Notes: generated by a model from the sequence alone, not told the origin. Shown: positions 23,123-34,097, counted from the stretch's first letter. The stretch: 64,000 nucleotides of DNA from Zygaena filipendulae (GCA_907165275.2 OU015653.1:13484001-13548000); one strand, 5' to 3'. Translations and numbers: made by a program.

Positions 23123-24027
23123 GTAAGTACTACTAAAATACAAAAATTTTAGAGACCACTACATTCGCTGATTTACATGTACCTAAGTAGGTAATAGGTG
23201 AAGAGGAAAACTTAAAACATTTTAAAGAAAGAAAGAGCTGGATATCCTGACACAAGTATATATTTATACTTAAAAGGATGTCCAACAAACCATATATGCA
23301 AAAATACTTTTGGTTATGAAATAAACAATTTTAATTTTAATTTAATTTAATTTTTAAATTTCAAAATTTTTAAAAAGTTTTTAAGAATCCATAGATTATC
23401 GTCACGAATGTGAGTCAACTAAAAAGATTAATAAAAACGAAATCCCTGGTCTGTTAAATATTTAAAACTTTCGTTAATTGAACACAATTTGAACAGGAAA
23501 ATCGATGCATGCAATGAGTAACTAAAACACACGTCATAACCAAGCACAACCCCACTTTAAAAACCACAATAAATTAATCAACTATTATACTTAACTACTA
23601 TTGTACGCTAAACAATATTTTTCTAGCCATTGAGTACTTAAACGTTATGAGAGTCTAAAACATGATTAAGTATTACTTTGCATGTGATATTATGAGTCTA
23701 CTTTCACATTCAGCGCAGTTTTCGTATTTTAACGAATAAATATTAATATATCGCGGCGGCCATTTTGAATTGTACACTTTTATAATAATAATTTATCTTT
23801 TTTTGACGGGAATAAAAAAACGTTTTGTGTAAGTATTTATACATTAGGTAGGTATATTATGTTTAGCGTTTTTTTTATACATCGCGGTAAAAATATCTAA
23901 AAATCTCACCGGTATACGAGCAACAACATACCTATATTTATTTTTTATTTATTCAAAAGAACGACCAACAAAGCATACACCGTAACATTGGTAGTGATAC
24001 AATATAGGATATTATAATATATACATT
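23123..24027. other. Non-coding AT-rich stretch
   Basis: No supported feature. Confidence 0.35.
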
Positions 24028-24222
24028 ACTAGCTGTTACCCGCGGTTTCAAAAGCGTTCATTTCAGAGCTCCCGCGGTAGTACCGGGATAAAAGTACCCT
24101 ATGTCCTATTCCAGTATATTTTCCATCTGGGTACCAAATTTCTTCCAATTCCGTTCAGCCTTTCTGGCGTGATTGAGTAACAAACAATCATCCATCCATC
24201 CTAACTTTCACATCCTTACTTA
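24028..24222 (-). mobile_element. Lep1-type Helitron (left of a divergent pair)
   Basis: ACTAGCTGTTACCCGCGGTT to CATCCATCCTAACTTTCACA. It joins the next copy head to head at the ATTATAAATGTGAAAG side. Confidence 0.75.
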
Positions 24223-24392
24223 TTATAAATGTGAAAGTGAGTTTGTTTGTTACGATTTCACGCCTCAACGGCTCAACGAATCATCATGAAATTTTGTCAG
24301 GGATACAGAGGAGGACATAGGGTACTTTTTATCCCGGAATTCCCGCGGGAACTTCGAAGTTTCCGCTGGTGAAACCACGGGAAAAAGCTAGT
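24223..24392 (+). mobile_element. Lep1-type Helitron (right of a divergent pair)
   Basis: ATTATAAATGTGAAAGTGAG to GAAACCACGGGAAAAAGCTA GT. The 5' ends of the two copies are adjacent. Confidence 0.8.
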
Positions 24393-24444
24393 TTATAAAT
24401 AAATAATGCTTACTATTATTAATTAATTTATTTTATTTATAAAT

Positions 24445-24572
24445 GCGAATCTGACATTAGGTAATTCTTTGTAACGCTTTCAAATTTTGCATACACGAGG
24501 ATACAGAGATAGACATAGGGTAGTTTTTATTACGGAATTCCCGCGGGTGAAACTTCATTGAACAGCTAGTAA
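24445..24572 (+). mobile_element. Lep1-type Helitron, internally deleted
   Basis: GCGAATCTGACATTAGG, TTTTGCATACACG, GACATAGGGTAGTTTTTATT and a final CAGCTAGT. Several internal segments are lost. Confidence 0.6.
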
Positions 24573-26659
24573 GTATAAATTAATTATAGGAAAAACCTAA
24601 AAAAAACCTGTGCTATTTACGGCCCGCACTGGGTAGATATTTAATGAAAGGGGAGTTCTATGAACTCACAGTAGGTAGTTATAACGCTGTATAAGCGGCG
24701 TGTTGCCTTTTTTTTAATAGTACCTACTTTATCAAGAATATAGCGAGGAAGAACGTGTGAGCCTTTACTTACAGTACCTATTGTATGCATGCACAAATGC
24801 GTGTGTGTGTGTGTGTGTTTCGATGAAGGCCGTCCAGTGACTGGATCAATTGGTATCAACAAAGCAAAAACAATTTACTGCGAAGCTCGGAGGACAATAT
24901 GATTTATTTTCTAAGTCCTTCATGCCAATAATTGCTTATTTAATTACCAGTCTGAATTTAGGGTGACAATCCACCGAAGCATTGAGGAGCGAAGCGGCAC
25001 TGTATGGAAATTGACCGATAGAACTTTTAAAGCAAAATTTCTTTACGCGTGACTTCAGGTGACGAAAAAGTGACGGAAACGTAACAACTATCAGCCGCTC
25101 TGAATGAACGAGGTAACAAGAAATCGAATGAATCGGATGATAAAAGTATTAAGCATTCAATAAATTAGCCGTTTCGCCGGCAAATGGAAAGTACTGCCAT
25201 GTCAATATTTCTATCCCATATAAATTAGTAGGTAAATTATTGAATGCGGCGTCAATGTACATTTTTATCTTACATATGACTAAATACCTAGATGAGTAAT
25301 AAATAATTATTTATCACTCATTAATTATAATTAATTGTGTTTATAAAGTAGGTACCTTTAATCTTATTAATTTTCGTACATAGCATCTTGATTCTTGGTA
25401 CCGACATCGACAGTATTTTCCAAAAGATTTAGGTGTATTAAGCAGTTACTAATTTCAATAGGGTATTTTGCACCATAAAAGAAAAAATATAAAAAGGCAT
25501 GTTTATGATGGATTTCGAAAAAAAATTAAGTAAAACGTCAATATTTATTCATAAAAATGCAATGTCAATTTTATAATTCAATTTAAATATAATCGTCTCT
25601 TTTAGTAGTTTTAAAACGCGCGAAAATTCAAAATCATAAATAAAAAGCTTTTTTCGGTTTTTATTTTATAAATAAAAATAAAAATTCCACTTGTTCATTA
25701 CAATCTTAGGATGAATTTTAAAGAGTTTTCAAAAAAGGTGTAATAAATACCCTATTTTTTTTTTGTCTTAGCGAAAATGAACTTTTCTATTCCTTAGTTT
25801 CTGCATTCGATTAATCAGGTACAAGTATTAATGTAAAAAAAATTATATAAAGGCGCCAAATCGGGTTCCGATCCCAAGACTGCGTTGGAGGGCCATCATT
25901 ACATATTATTAGGTACATATCGTTATATTTCACTTCATTAAGCACAACACAGAAACTCACTCACTCAAAAATACATATTGACGCACACACGCAAGCTAAC
26001 ATGTATGTGCGAACCTATGTATAGGTATAAAAACCTGTATGTATTGTAATTAAATTATTTTTTATTTCACTATCGGATATAGAGGAGCGGAGCCTCCCAA
26101 CACAAGCAATTGCTGCTTAAAGGGAGACTCCAAACTTAGGTAATTTAACTGTTACTTTTTAAAGAAATAAAGATTTTTAATTTTTTTTTTTTTTTTTTAA
26201 AGCTACAAAATATGAACTTTTTTATTATTAACATTTATAATATTAGGATACATAGTTATTCTTCAACGACATTTCGTGATCACCACTTGTACTGAATGAT
26301 GGATCAAACCCAATTAAGTGTGAACTTTGAGGAGTGGACGCCCCACTAGTGAGTGAAGCAAACATCTATTGTAGTTCACTGAATTAATGATTATGTTGGC
26401 ATGCTTTTGACGAAGCTAACAACACGGAAGCATACCTAAAACATTCAGGAGGCAAGTAGCAATGAGTATCAAGGCTTAAATGGATTTTACGTACCTTACT
26501 ATGTACATTTGATTTAATATATATTAAGTATCAGAACAAGGAGGGGTAAGGGAGTTAACTTGGTACCGTAGTAAAAATAATTTTAAGCAATTATGTTTTT
26601 CTGAATACAGGCTAATAAAAAATAAAAAATAAAGTATCAGAACACACTTAATATAGTGC
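24573..26659. other. Non-coding AT-rich stretch
   Basis: Includes a GT microsatellite at 24801-24818. No exon of the flanking flippase gene could be recognised here. Confidence 0.4.
24801..24818. repeat. GT dinucleotide microsatellite
   Basis: Nine GT repeats. Confidence 0.9.
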
Positions 26660-26868
26660 TAGCTGTTACCTGTGGTTGCACCCGGTTAATTTTAGTGTTC
26701 TCATGGGAATTCTGAGATAAAAAGTACCTTTTCTGTTTTTCCTTTCCTATCTCTGACGACGTTGTATACAAAATTTTATGATGATCATTAGTGATTCAGA
26801 TGTTGAAAGTGTAACAAACAAACAAACTCACATTGATATAAATTATATTATTAGTTTAGATGTAACAA
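26660..26868 (-). mobile_element. Lep1-type Helitron, worn
   Basis: GCTAGCTGTTACCTGTGGTT to AAATTATATTATTAGTTTA, with AACAAACAAACAAACTCACA retained. Confidence 0.7.
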
Positions 26869-27314
26869 TAACTAGTTATTAAGGTCCTACTCTATTGGTA
26901 GATGAATATCTTATTTCTACATCACCCAGCCATTTCAGTAGAAAAGATGCAGTCTTTAAAAAAAAAATAGAAGATAGATAAATAGTTTTAATTAAGGGTG
27001 ATTGATAGTTTTTAGTTTATTAGTATTAACTAAATATTCAATAATTGATTGTAAGCAAATTTTATAATGTTCTATTAGTTTACAAATAAAGTAGAAAATA
27101 CTATTTGATAAAATATATTATACTTATTCTTGTTGTAGTAAGCAACTAAGCAATGTATGCAAATAGTCTGAAATGAAACCACAAGTAGTAAAATGGGATT
27201 TCCACTAGAAAGAGTGGAGTATTTCCTTCTATCTTCTTATTACCCAATAATCACTTTCTTCGTCTGTGAAAAGTACAAACTACAAGGTACAATTTTATTG
27301 ATCTTTTAACTTAC

Positions 27315-28147
27315 TTTTTGTAGACTCTGCAAAATGAATTGTTGATTTTCTTATCAGATAAGTGTCTCCTGCGATCTTCGAACAAATCCTTAAAGGCAGT
27401 CACTCCAAGCACAAACAAAACTGGAAGCATAGCCACTTCTTTGCCAAATGCATTGATAGATGGAATCCAGTTCAAAAGCACTATGAATATAAAGTACACA
27501 TTTGCAATCCTATGGAATTGTTCAAACAGATTTTTAGGTAGAAATGACAGGAAAGTATATTTAGTAGTCCTGATTTTATTATCACATCTTTGTCCATTGG
27601 GGTGCTCTTTGGGTGGTGTCTTTTCTGGCACCAAGTGGTTAGGCGTGACCACGAGTTGTCTGTTGTCAATGGCGGGTTGTTGGCGACGCATCAGCCAGAA
27701 AACGGCGCGCCGCCACGGCTGCACCTCTGAGTTGCGGCGTAGCGTGTAGATGGAGTCGGAGCGTGAGGCTTGCCGCGAGTGATGCGCTCGAACCGAGCCG
27801 ACGCGCGGCTGGGCGCTCACGGGCGGCGCATCACGGTGTCCCGGGGGCAGGATGAAGTCTGTGCGGCTGCCGGCGCGGCTGTGCCCCGGTCCGGGCCCCG
27901 GCCCCGGCCCCGATGAGGCGCGGGGGCCCCCTTCGTCGATCTGCCCGTGCGAGAAGGCCCGCTGATGACCTCGCATCGCTGACTTGAGCGGGCGAGAGGT
28001 CGTAGGGTTTCCTGCGAGCATCGGCACTCCGCCATGGCTCACGGACCGCGAGTGTCCCTTCCCCTTGGGAAATAGATACGTCTGCTCCGGTGCCCCCGGC
28101 AAACTTGGTACAGTCGAAGGAGTTTCTCCGCTTCCTTCTGTTGACAT
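27315..28147 (-). CDS. Class 5 P4-ATPase (ATP10-type phospholipid flippase), first coding exon
   Basis: First coding exon of an ATP-driven phospholipid flippase, which moves phospholipids from the outer to the inner leaflet of plasma or endosomal membranes. The ATG at 28147 opens a 277-codon exon ending at 27315, where AAAAA meets the consensus donor GTAAGT. Residues 1-155 are low-complexity and rich in Gly, Pro, Arg and Ser. Residues about 165-277 match the P4-ATPase N-terminal domain: [20 protein letters not shown], then TM1 (about 213-233) and TM2 (about 238-255), then [20 protein letters not shown]. The NRIKTTKY-like start and the SINAF loop fit the ATP10 (class 5) group better than ATP8. 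The phosphorylation (DKTGT) and later domains are encoded further along the minus strand; no second exon was found between 1 and 27300, so intron 1 may exceed the window. Metazoan class 5 flippases are about 1400 residues. Confidence 0.85.
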
Positions 28148-28620
28148 TTTTACTCATTTGCGAGGTCACTTCGCTACTTCCTTTCATATAAAATTTGGCG
28201 TCTCCTGCGTCGCTTCACTATCACTGATTATTCACAATTCAAACGTGTACGTCACGATATCTCCGTCGGATGGATTCGAACTCGAAGAGAAAATACCGTA
28301 ATAGAAACATATGGACCACAACTCACAAGTCATTTGTTTACTTTTTCACACTAAGTCCGTCTTAAAAAAAGGAAAACAGATTACGCAGTAAGCAGCGTTG
28401 GATCGAAAAGTTATTCATAATTCTTGATTTAACACAAATTTATGTGATATTTAAAATCGTGAAAGGTAAAAGAACTCCTCGAAGAAAACAAGCAACGTGC
28501 ACAAGTATACGAACACAAACTCGAAAACAGACTGAACTGAACGTCACGACTCACGTCAGGTCACAAATTAACTAGACATCAGCTGTCAAAATAGTCTACT
28601 CTTGTCATGCGACACGTCAA
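28148..28620 (-). promoter_or_regulatory. Presumed 5' UTR and promoter region of the flippase gene
   Basis: The sequence directly upstream of the ATG is repeat-free and richer in GC than its surroundings. No TATA box or mapped start site is obvious, so this is placed by position only. Confidence 0.35.
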
Positions 28621-28909
28621 CAGTTTGTGACAGCTGTTCTTTCTTTTCTGTTATGGGTTTATCGCAATAATTTTGCCAGTGACAACGTAACAAAAAAATT
28701 TTAGAAAACATTTTACAATATAAGTTCCCCAAGATAAAAAAGTTCCAAAAGAAGAAAAGCAAATAAATTCGTTACTACGAGTACGTAGGAATGACGGTTC
28801 TTTATGAAAAAGATCAATTTTTAAATCGATTCGAATGGCAATGAATCGATTCGTTAAAAAAAATCGAGGTCTAAAAGATAGATTTCTCAAAAATGATTTT
28901 TTCTTATGT

Positions 28910-29047
28910 CATAGGGGGCAAACGGGCAAGTGGTACACGATAGTAAGTGATTACCGCCGCTCATAGACATCTGCAACACCAGAAGGCATGGAGGTGCGTT
29001 GCCGACCTGGAATGGGATGGGATTTACATTGTATTTACATTCCTTCC
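28910..29047 (+). repeat. Interspersed repeat with GTGATTACCGCCGC
   Basis: GGGGGCAAACGGGCAAGTGG, GTGATTACCGCCGCTCATAG and GTTGCCGACCTGGAATGGGA match, in reverse, the 54745-54992 copy. It looks like the 3' tail of a LINE or a SINE common in Lepidoptera. Family not named. Confidence 0.7.
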
Positions 29048-29202
29048 TGCTATTATAAATGCGGAAATGCGTTTTTTTGTTGGTTGGTTACGCTTTCACG
29101 CCTCAACAGCTCAACCAATCGGTACATAAAAGGAAATTTTATTCCGCAATTCTCACGGGAACTTCAAAATTACCGCGAGTGAAACTGCGGGGATCTGCTA
29201 GT
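29048..29202 (+). mobile_element. Lep1-type Helitron
   Basis: ATTATAAATGCGGAAATGCG, GTTACGCTTTCACGCCTCAA, final GTGAAACTGCGGGGATCTGC TAGT. Confidence 0.75.
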
Positions 29203-29442
29203 GTTAATATAAATCCATTTTATGAAAAACAAGAAAGGCTGTATAATAACCGATCCTCTATAATTAAAAACAGGGAATTCAAGGAAAACGATAACTAAAA
29301 ATATTTTCACAACCATACCAGTTTCAATCAAGAAGACATTTATTTCCTGAAATTCGTTATATGACAAAGTTTAAAAAATATACAGCATAAAATTTGCAAT
29401 AAGTATATCTTAGCTTTTCAAAAACAATTGTAATTAATTTTA

Positions 29443-30607
29443 GGTAGTGCCTCCGCAGCCGGCGCCGGCTTCCAAAATTTAAGTGATTGGGAGCCGGCGG
29501 TGCACACATGGGTATGTTGGCAGCACTGTCAGAATGTCATGTCATGGTATTGTCATTTGTCATTTCATTCATGAGTTTGTGGTTGTGTGATTTACTCGCA
29601 CCGTATCTCGCGAAAAAAACACCATGGCTTGTGCGAATAATGTGAAAATAAAAGTAAATGATAGATTTTCAACGTATAAACAATTTGAAGAAGTTCTCGG
29701 CTCAACTGTACAATAAGCACCCGCGATTTAGAGCTTCATATTTTTTATGTGTGTGGGACTTTGCTTAATATAACTTCACATAAAATCCCTAATTACGGAA
29801 ACTCATCGTTTTCGAGAAAAAAAATACTAAAGTTTCACAATTTCATACAAAACTCCGCGATGTGTCAACCATTTGCCATTGACTTTGTAAGAATTGTTTC
29901 GTTTTACATTCGGATAAAGTGATAATATTATTTATTATCTTTGATTATTATAATTTGCTAATGAAAATGAAAATTTGTTAAACTTGAGTTGGTTAGGTTA
30001 GGTTGGCACTGTAGCGGCCGGCGAAGCGCCAAAGTCAAAATATTTCGGCAGCCAGCGCCGGCTTCCGAATCCGCGGCCGGCGCCGGCTGCCAAGTCGGCG
30101 GCCGGCGCCGGCTGCCAAATCGGCGGCCGGCGCCGGCTGCGGAGGCACTGCCTAAATTCTTACAAAGTCAATGGCAAATGGTTGACACATCGCGGAGTTT
30201 TGTATGAAATTGTGAAACTTTAGTATTTTTTTTCTCGAAAACGATGAGTTTCCGTAATTAGGGATTTTATGTGAAGTTATATTAAGCAAAGTCCCACACA
30301 CATAAAAAATATGAAGCTCTAAATCGCGGGTGCTTATTGTACAGTTGAGCCGAGAACTTCTTCAAATTGTTTATACGTTGAAAATCTATCATTTACTTTT
30401 ATTTTCACATTATTCGCACAAGCCATGGTGTTTTTTTCGCGAGATACGGTGCGAGTAAATCACACAACCACAAACTCATGAATGAAATGACAAATGACAA
30501 TACCATGACATGACATTCTGACAGTGCTGCCAACATACCCATGTGTGCACCGCCGGCTCCCAATCACTTAAATTTTGGAAGCCGGCGCCGGCTGCGGAGG
30601 CACTACC
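29443..30607. mobile_element. Foldback transposon, Mutator-like (MULE), with 9-bp target duplication
   Basis: 1165-bp element. The 453-bp arms 29443-29895 and 30155-30607 appear to be exact reverse complements. The ends are GGTAGTGCCTCCGCAGCCGG, and both sides are flanked by TTAATTTTA (29434-29442 and 30608-30616), a perfect 9-bp target-site duplication. Nine-base duplications plus long TIRs are typical of MULE elements. The 259-bp centre has GCCGGCGCCGGC repeats and an extra internal copy of the terminus (GGCTGCGGAGGCACTGCC, about 30136-30153). Each arm holds the same 30-codon open frame. Near identity of the arms indicates recent formation. Confidence 0.9.
29624..29716 (+). pseudogene. Truncated transposase start in the left foldback arm
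   Basis: The ATG in CACCATGGCTTGTGCG opens 30 codons ending in TAA; it includes VNDRFSTYKQFEEVL. The FS-Y-EFE-L pattern resembles the N-terminal region of ZSWIM3-like proteins, which are related to MULE transposases, but this match is from memory of the family and the stretch is short. An exact mirror copy lies in the right arm (about 30334-30426, minus). It is probably the 5' end of the parental element's transposase gene and not a functional gene. Confidence 0.5.
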
Positions 30608-30616
30608 TTAATTTTA

Positions 30617-31514
30617 TGGTCTTTAACAAAAGCGAAAATATAGAAGATTGATTTTCTAGGATGAAATATCGATTTAGTATAAAAATTTCAAAAATCGTTT
30701 TTACGGGCAGGGGATTTTCTTATTTTATAGCGATGTAAATTTACACGTCGCACTAAAAAATGACCCAAGCGCATGCACTTTTTTTAAATGTGTGTGTAAC
30801 TTGAATAAATCGATAAAATGATGTTTTTTTTTGACATCATCGTGTAGTAGGTAAATGAGTAGGTACTATACAGTTTTTGTTAAATAAAATTATCATAGTA
30901 CTTTAATAGGCTATGTTAAAAATGGTTTGAATAGCTTCAGAAATTATAAAGTAGTAAAAATAAAATTAAATATATCGACGTGACGGTAGGTTTTTTAAAA
31001 ATAACCAATCTCGTCAACAAATAGCGCATGCGTTCCCCCACTACAGCTTCTTTGACTCGTATTTGTTGTAAATGCGGGTATGCGTAACGTAAGTGATGTG
31101 GCATTCTTTCTTAAGTTCAGTGGAGTTATGTTGCCTTGGCTTGGCTACCTAGGGTAGCTATAGTTATTGTGTGAGTCTTATCATTTAACAATTAAAAGTT
31201 TTTTTTTGTGAAACTAAAAATTTGTACAGAGCCCTAGGTGTGCGAGTTCGAACTTCGACTCGCATTTGATCAGGAACCCAATTCTAGCCTTCTTTGAAAA
31301 AATCTCGAACTCGCGTTTGCTGTTCAAACTTCGATCCCTATGTCGACCACAAAATCTCGATACTCGAACGTTTCTTCGTATTTGCTATTCTCAACACAAA
31401 TCGAACAAGACGTCAAGTACGTCAACTTGAGTAACGTTTATTAATACGGGCCTAAAATTCTTTACGATGACATATTTATTTGCTCTAAGTACAATTGAAA
31501 AAATGTCCTGAAGC
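30617..31514. other. Non-coding stretch between two transposons
   Basis: AT-rich to about 31000, then mixed. CGAACTTCGA-type motifs repeat at 31240-31350. No gene was recognised. Confidence 0.4.
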
Positions 31515-31517
31515 TAA

Positions 31518-32011
31518 TGCTACGTTCACACGCGCGCCGTGCAGCCCGGCGGGCTGCCTGGCGGGCTGCGCGGCATGCAGCCCGTCCCGGGCCGGCGGAC
31601 ATTCAAGCTGTTTACACGCATGCCGTCGTGTCAGTCAGTGCCAGAATGGCGAGCAGCGAGGATCTCGGTGTTGTTGCTGCCATATCCTTTGGCTTAACTT
31701 ATTTTTATTGGAAAAAGGAACAAAATTATGAACGATTGTAATATCCGATCGTAGCGACTTTCTTAGCAACGTTGAATGAAGATCCACTCGTCGCGAAAGC
31801 GCGGGACAGACTGACTGCCCGCGCGCGTGTAAACAGTCACCGGGCGCCCGCACATTCATCCTTTGAACTTTGCCAAAAAACCGACACTTGCCCGATTCGC
31901 GGCATTCACGTTCACAGGCGCGTTCACGGGCTCGGGCGTACCGTTTACACGCTCGTGAATGTGAATGTGCACGTTGAATGTAGAGTTGAACGCACGCGTG
32001 TGAACTTACCA
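31518..32011 (+). mobile_element. Non-autonomous PIF/Harbinger-like element
   Basis: 494-bp element with inverted ends TGCTACGTTCACACGCG and the complement of TGGTAAGTTCACACGCG (15 of 17 match), flanked on both sides by TAA, the 3-bp target duplication expected of PIF/Harbinger. It is GC-rich, unlike the surrounding DNA. It holds a 31-codon frame resembling the start of Harbinger nucleases. Its right end lies 205 bp before the Gdi start codon. Confidence 0.75.
31646..31741 (+). pseudogene. Truncated Harbinger-type nuclease start
   Basis: 31 codons, MASSEDLGVVAAISF..., ending in TAA after a lysine-containing segment. Insect Harbinger (HARBI1-like) nucleases often begin with a short acidic stretch followed by an alanine-rich hydrophobic helix and a basic patch, which is what is seen. 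No catalytic domain remains, so this is a residue of the parental gene. Confidence 0.45.
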
Positions 32012-32014
32012 TAA

Positions 32015-32216
32015 TGTTATCAATAAAAATAATGCTTACGATTAGAATCGATTGCATTGTAACCTATCGAGCGGCATTCATTACCAGAGTCGGCACCGTG
32101 CATGCATGCATGTCGTCGATGGTCGACGTCATCGTTCACGGGCGGCCATATTAGTTCCGACATATTGACATTTATCTCCCGGTCGCTTCGTTGGAGTTGT
32201 GTGATTTCTACTCATC
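32015..32216 (+). promoter_or_regulatory. Presumed promoter and 5' UTR of Gdi
   Basis: This repeat-free 200-bp segment lies between the Harbinger-like element and the Gdi ATG. It contains CATGCATGCATG and CGGGCGGCCATATTAG. The start codon context is CTCATCATGGAT. No TATA box is evident. Confidence 0.4.
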
Positions 32217-33548
32217 ATGGATGAAGAATACGATGCAATCGTGTTGGGAACCGGGCTTAAAGAGTGCATCATCAGTGGCATGCTCTCGGTGTCCGGGAAA
32301 AAGGTTTTACACATTGATCGGAACAAGTACTATGGTGGCGAGTCTGCGTCAATTACCCCGTTAGAGGAATTGTTTGCAAAGTTCAATGCACCGGCGCCCG
32401 ACGAGACGTATGGCCGCGGCCGCGACTGGAACGTGGACTTGATCCCCAAGTTCCTGATGGCCAACGGGCTGCTGGTGAAGCTGCTCATCCATACGGGCGT
32501 CACCCGCTACCTGGAGTTCAAGTCTGTCGAAGGAAGTTACGTATACAAGGGCGGCAAGATCTCTAAAGTTCCCGTCGATCAGAAGGAAGCGCTGGCTTCC
32601 GACCTTATGGGTATGTTCGAAAAGAGGCGTTTCCGTAACTTTTTGATTTACGTTCAAGACTTCCAAGAAGAAGACGCAAAAACATGGAAGGACTTCGACC
32701 CTAGTACTGCCAACATGCAGTCTTTGTACGACAAGTTTGGTCTTGATAGGAACACCCAAGACTTCACGGGCCATGCGCTGGCTCTGTACCTTGATGATGG
32801 ATATCTCCAGCAGCCTGCTATCCAGACCATACGACGCATTAAGTTGTATTCTGACTCTCTAGCCCGATATGGGAAATCGCCATACCTGTACCCCATGTAT
32901 GGGTTGGGTGAGCTGCCCCAAGGGTTTGCACGTCTTTCAGCCATCTATGGTGGCACTTACATGCTGGACAAGCCCATTGATGAGATAGTATTTGGAGAAG
33001 GTGGCAAAGTAGTTGGAGTCCGTTCTGGTTCTGAGATTGCCAAGTGCAAGCAGGTCTACTGTGACCCCAGTTATGTCACAGATAGAGTGCGCAAGAAGGC
33101 TCAAGTTATTCGCTGCATCTGCTTGTTAGATCATCCTATTGCTAACACTAAAGATGCTTTGTCAACTCAAATTATCATTCCGCAGAAGCAAGTTGGTAGG
33201 AATTCTGATATCTATGTTTCCCTGATATCCTACACACATCAGGTAGCTGCTAAGGGTTGGTTTATTGCAATGGTGTCAACGACAGTGGAGACTAATGACC
33301 CTGAGACCGAGATCAAGCCTGGTTTAGATCTACTAGGACACATAAGGCAGAAATTTGTTTCTGTCACAGATTACTTCGAACCAACCGATGATGGAAGTCA
33401 AAGTAATATCTTTATATCTGAATCCTATGATGCTACTACTCATTTTGAGACAACTTGTCTGGATGTGCTCAAGATTTACAAACGAGGTACTGGAGAAGAC
33501 TTTGACTTCTCTAAAGTGAAGGTGGAATTGGGAGAAGAAGAACAGTAA
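32217..33548 (+). CDS. Gdi: Rab GDP-dissociation inhibitor
   Basis: Complete 443-residue protein in one uninterrupted exon. Rab GDI binds prenylated, GDP-bound Rab GTPases, extracts them from membranes after a transport cycle, keeps them soluble in the cytosol and delivers them back to donor membranes. Residues 4-21 ([18 protein letters not shown]) form the N-terminal nucleotide-fold-like motif conserved in GDI and [23 protein letters not shown] (26-45) is the first conserved sequence region. [15 protein letters not shown] (about 131-145) and [20 protein letters not shown] (about 223-242) belong to the Rab-binding and prenyl-binding parts. Length is normal for animal GDI (about 443-450). The ATG sits in a good context and the protein begins exactly where the family does. 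Codon use is more GC-rich than the surroundings. It converges with AASDH downstream. The absence of introns is unusual enough to note. Confidence 0.97.
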   Translation: MDEEYDAIVLGTGLKECIISGMLSVSGKKVLHIDRNKYYGGESASITPLEELFAKFNAPAPDETYGRGRDWNVDLIPKFLMANGLLVKLLIHTGVTRYLEFKSVEGSYVYKGGKISKVPVDQKEALASDLMGMFEKRRFRNFLIYVQDFQEEDAKTWKDFDPSTANMQSLYDKFGLDRNTQDFTGHALALYLDDGYLQQPAIQTIRRIKLYSDSLARYGKSPYLYPMYGLGELPQGFARLSAIYGGTYMLDKPIDEIVFGEGGKVVGVRSGSEIAKCKQVYCDPSYVTDRVRKKAQVIRCICLLDHPIANTKDALSTQIIIPQKQVGRNSDIYVSLISYTHQVAAKGWFIAMVSTTVETNDPETEIKPGLDLLGHIRQKFVSVTDYFEPTDDGSQSNIFISESYDATTHFETTCLDVLKIYKRGTGEDFDFSKVKVELGEEEQ

Positions 33549-33991
33549 TAAAATAATGATTGTCCTATTTATGTACATTGCTTGTTAATTCTTTCATATA
33601 TAAACAAAATAGTTCAGGCTGCATTATTAATATAAGGTTTATTTGGGTAAAGATTTATATGAGCTTATATATATTGGTTGTAGTTGTATATGTGCAATTT
33701 CATATTCCAGTATCGTTAAAGAAATTCTTTATTATTTTTTTTATAATTACCAAAAAGTATCTCAAAAGAAATGAAAAAAAAAATACTATTTAGCATGTTT
33801 TATTATTAAATATTTTATAAGTATACAAAGCATTTTTTTGATCTGTGCAAGTAATGGTAGCTTTTTATTTCAATTCAAAAGGAAATGCATTCCATTATTT
33901 GGTGAATTGTTTGACCCTGATACCATATCATACTTTACATGATGAAATAATTGAATGCTCATTCTACCTGTATTGTTGTGTAAGATCAATG

Positions 33992-33997
33992 AATAAA
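33992..33997 (+). terminator. Likely polyadenylation signal of Gdi
   Basis: AATAAA about 440 bases after the Gdi stop codon. The 3' end would fall near 34010-34025, overlapping the end of the opposing AASDH transcript. Earlier A-rich sites exist (AATAAA overlaps the stop at 33548), so the choice is inferred. Confidence 0.5.
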
Positions 33998-34024
33998 GTT
34001 AAACAATATACAAATCATAATTGT

Positions 34025-34030
34025 TTTATT
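34025..34030 (-). terminator. Likely polyadenylation signal of AASDH
   Basis: AATAAA on the minus strand, 68 bases beyond the final in-frame stop at 34098-34100. It lies only about 30 bases from the opposing Gdi signal. Confidence 0.5.
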
Positions 34031-34097
34031 TACACTTAAAATTGTAAGATATAAACATATAGAAATACACTAAAATTCGACTAGATTTCACAAACAT

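Noticed and set aside
27339..27749. 136-codon plus-strand frame
   Set aside because: Antisense of the flippase exon, whose minus-strand frame shows the conserved P4-ATPase motifs and a splice donor.
31635..32057. 140-codon minus-strand frame upstream of Gdi
   Set aside because: It is Cys/Arg/Ala/His-rich, lies over the GC-rich Harbinger-like element, and has no domain.
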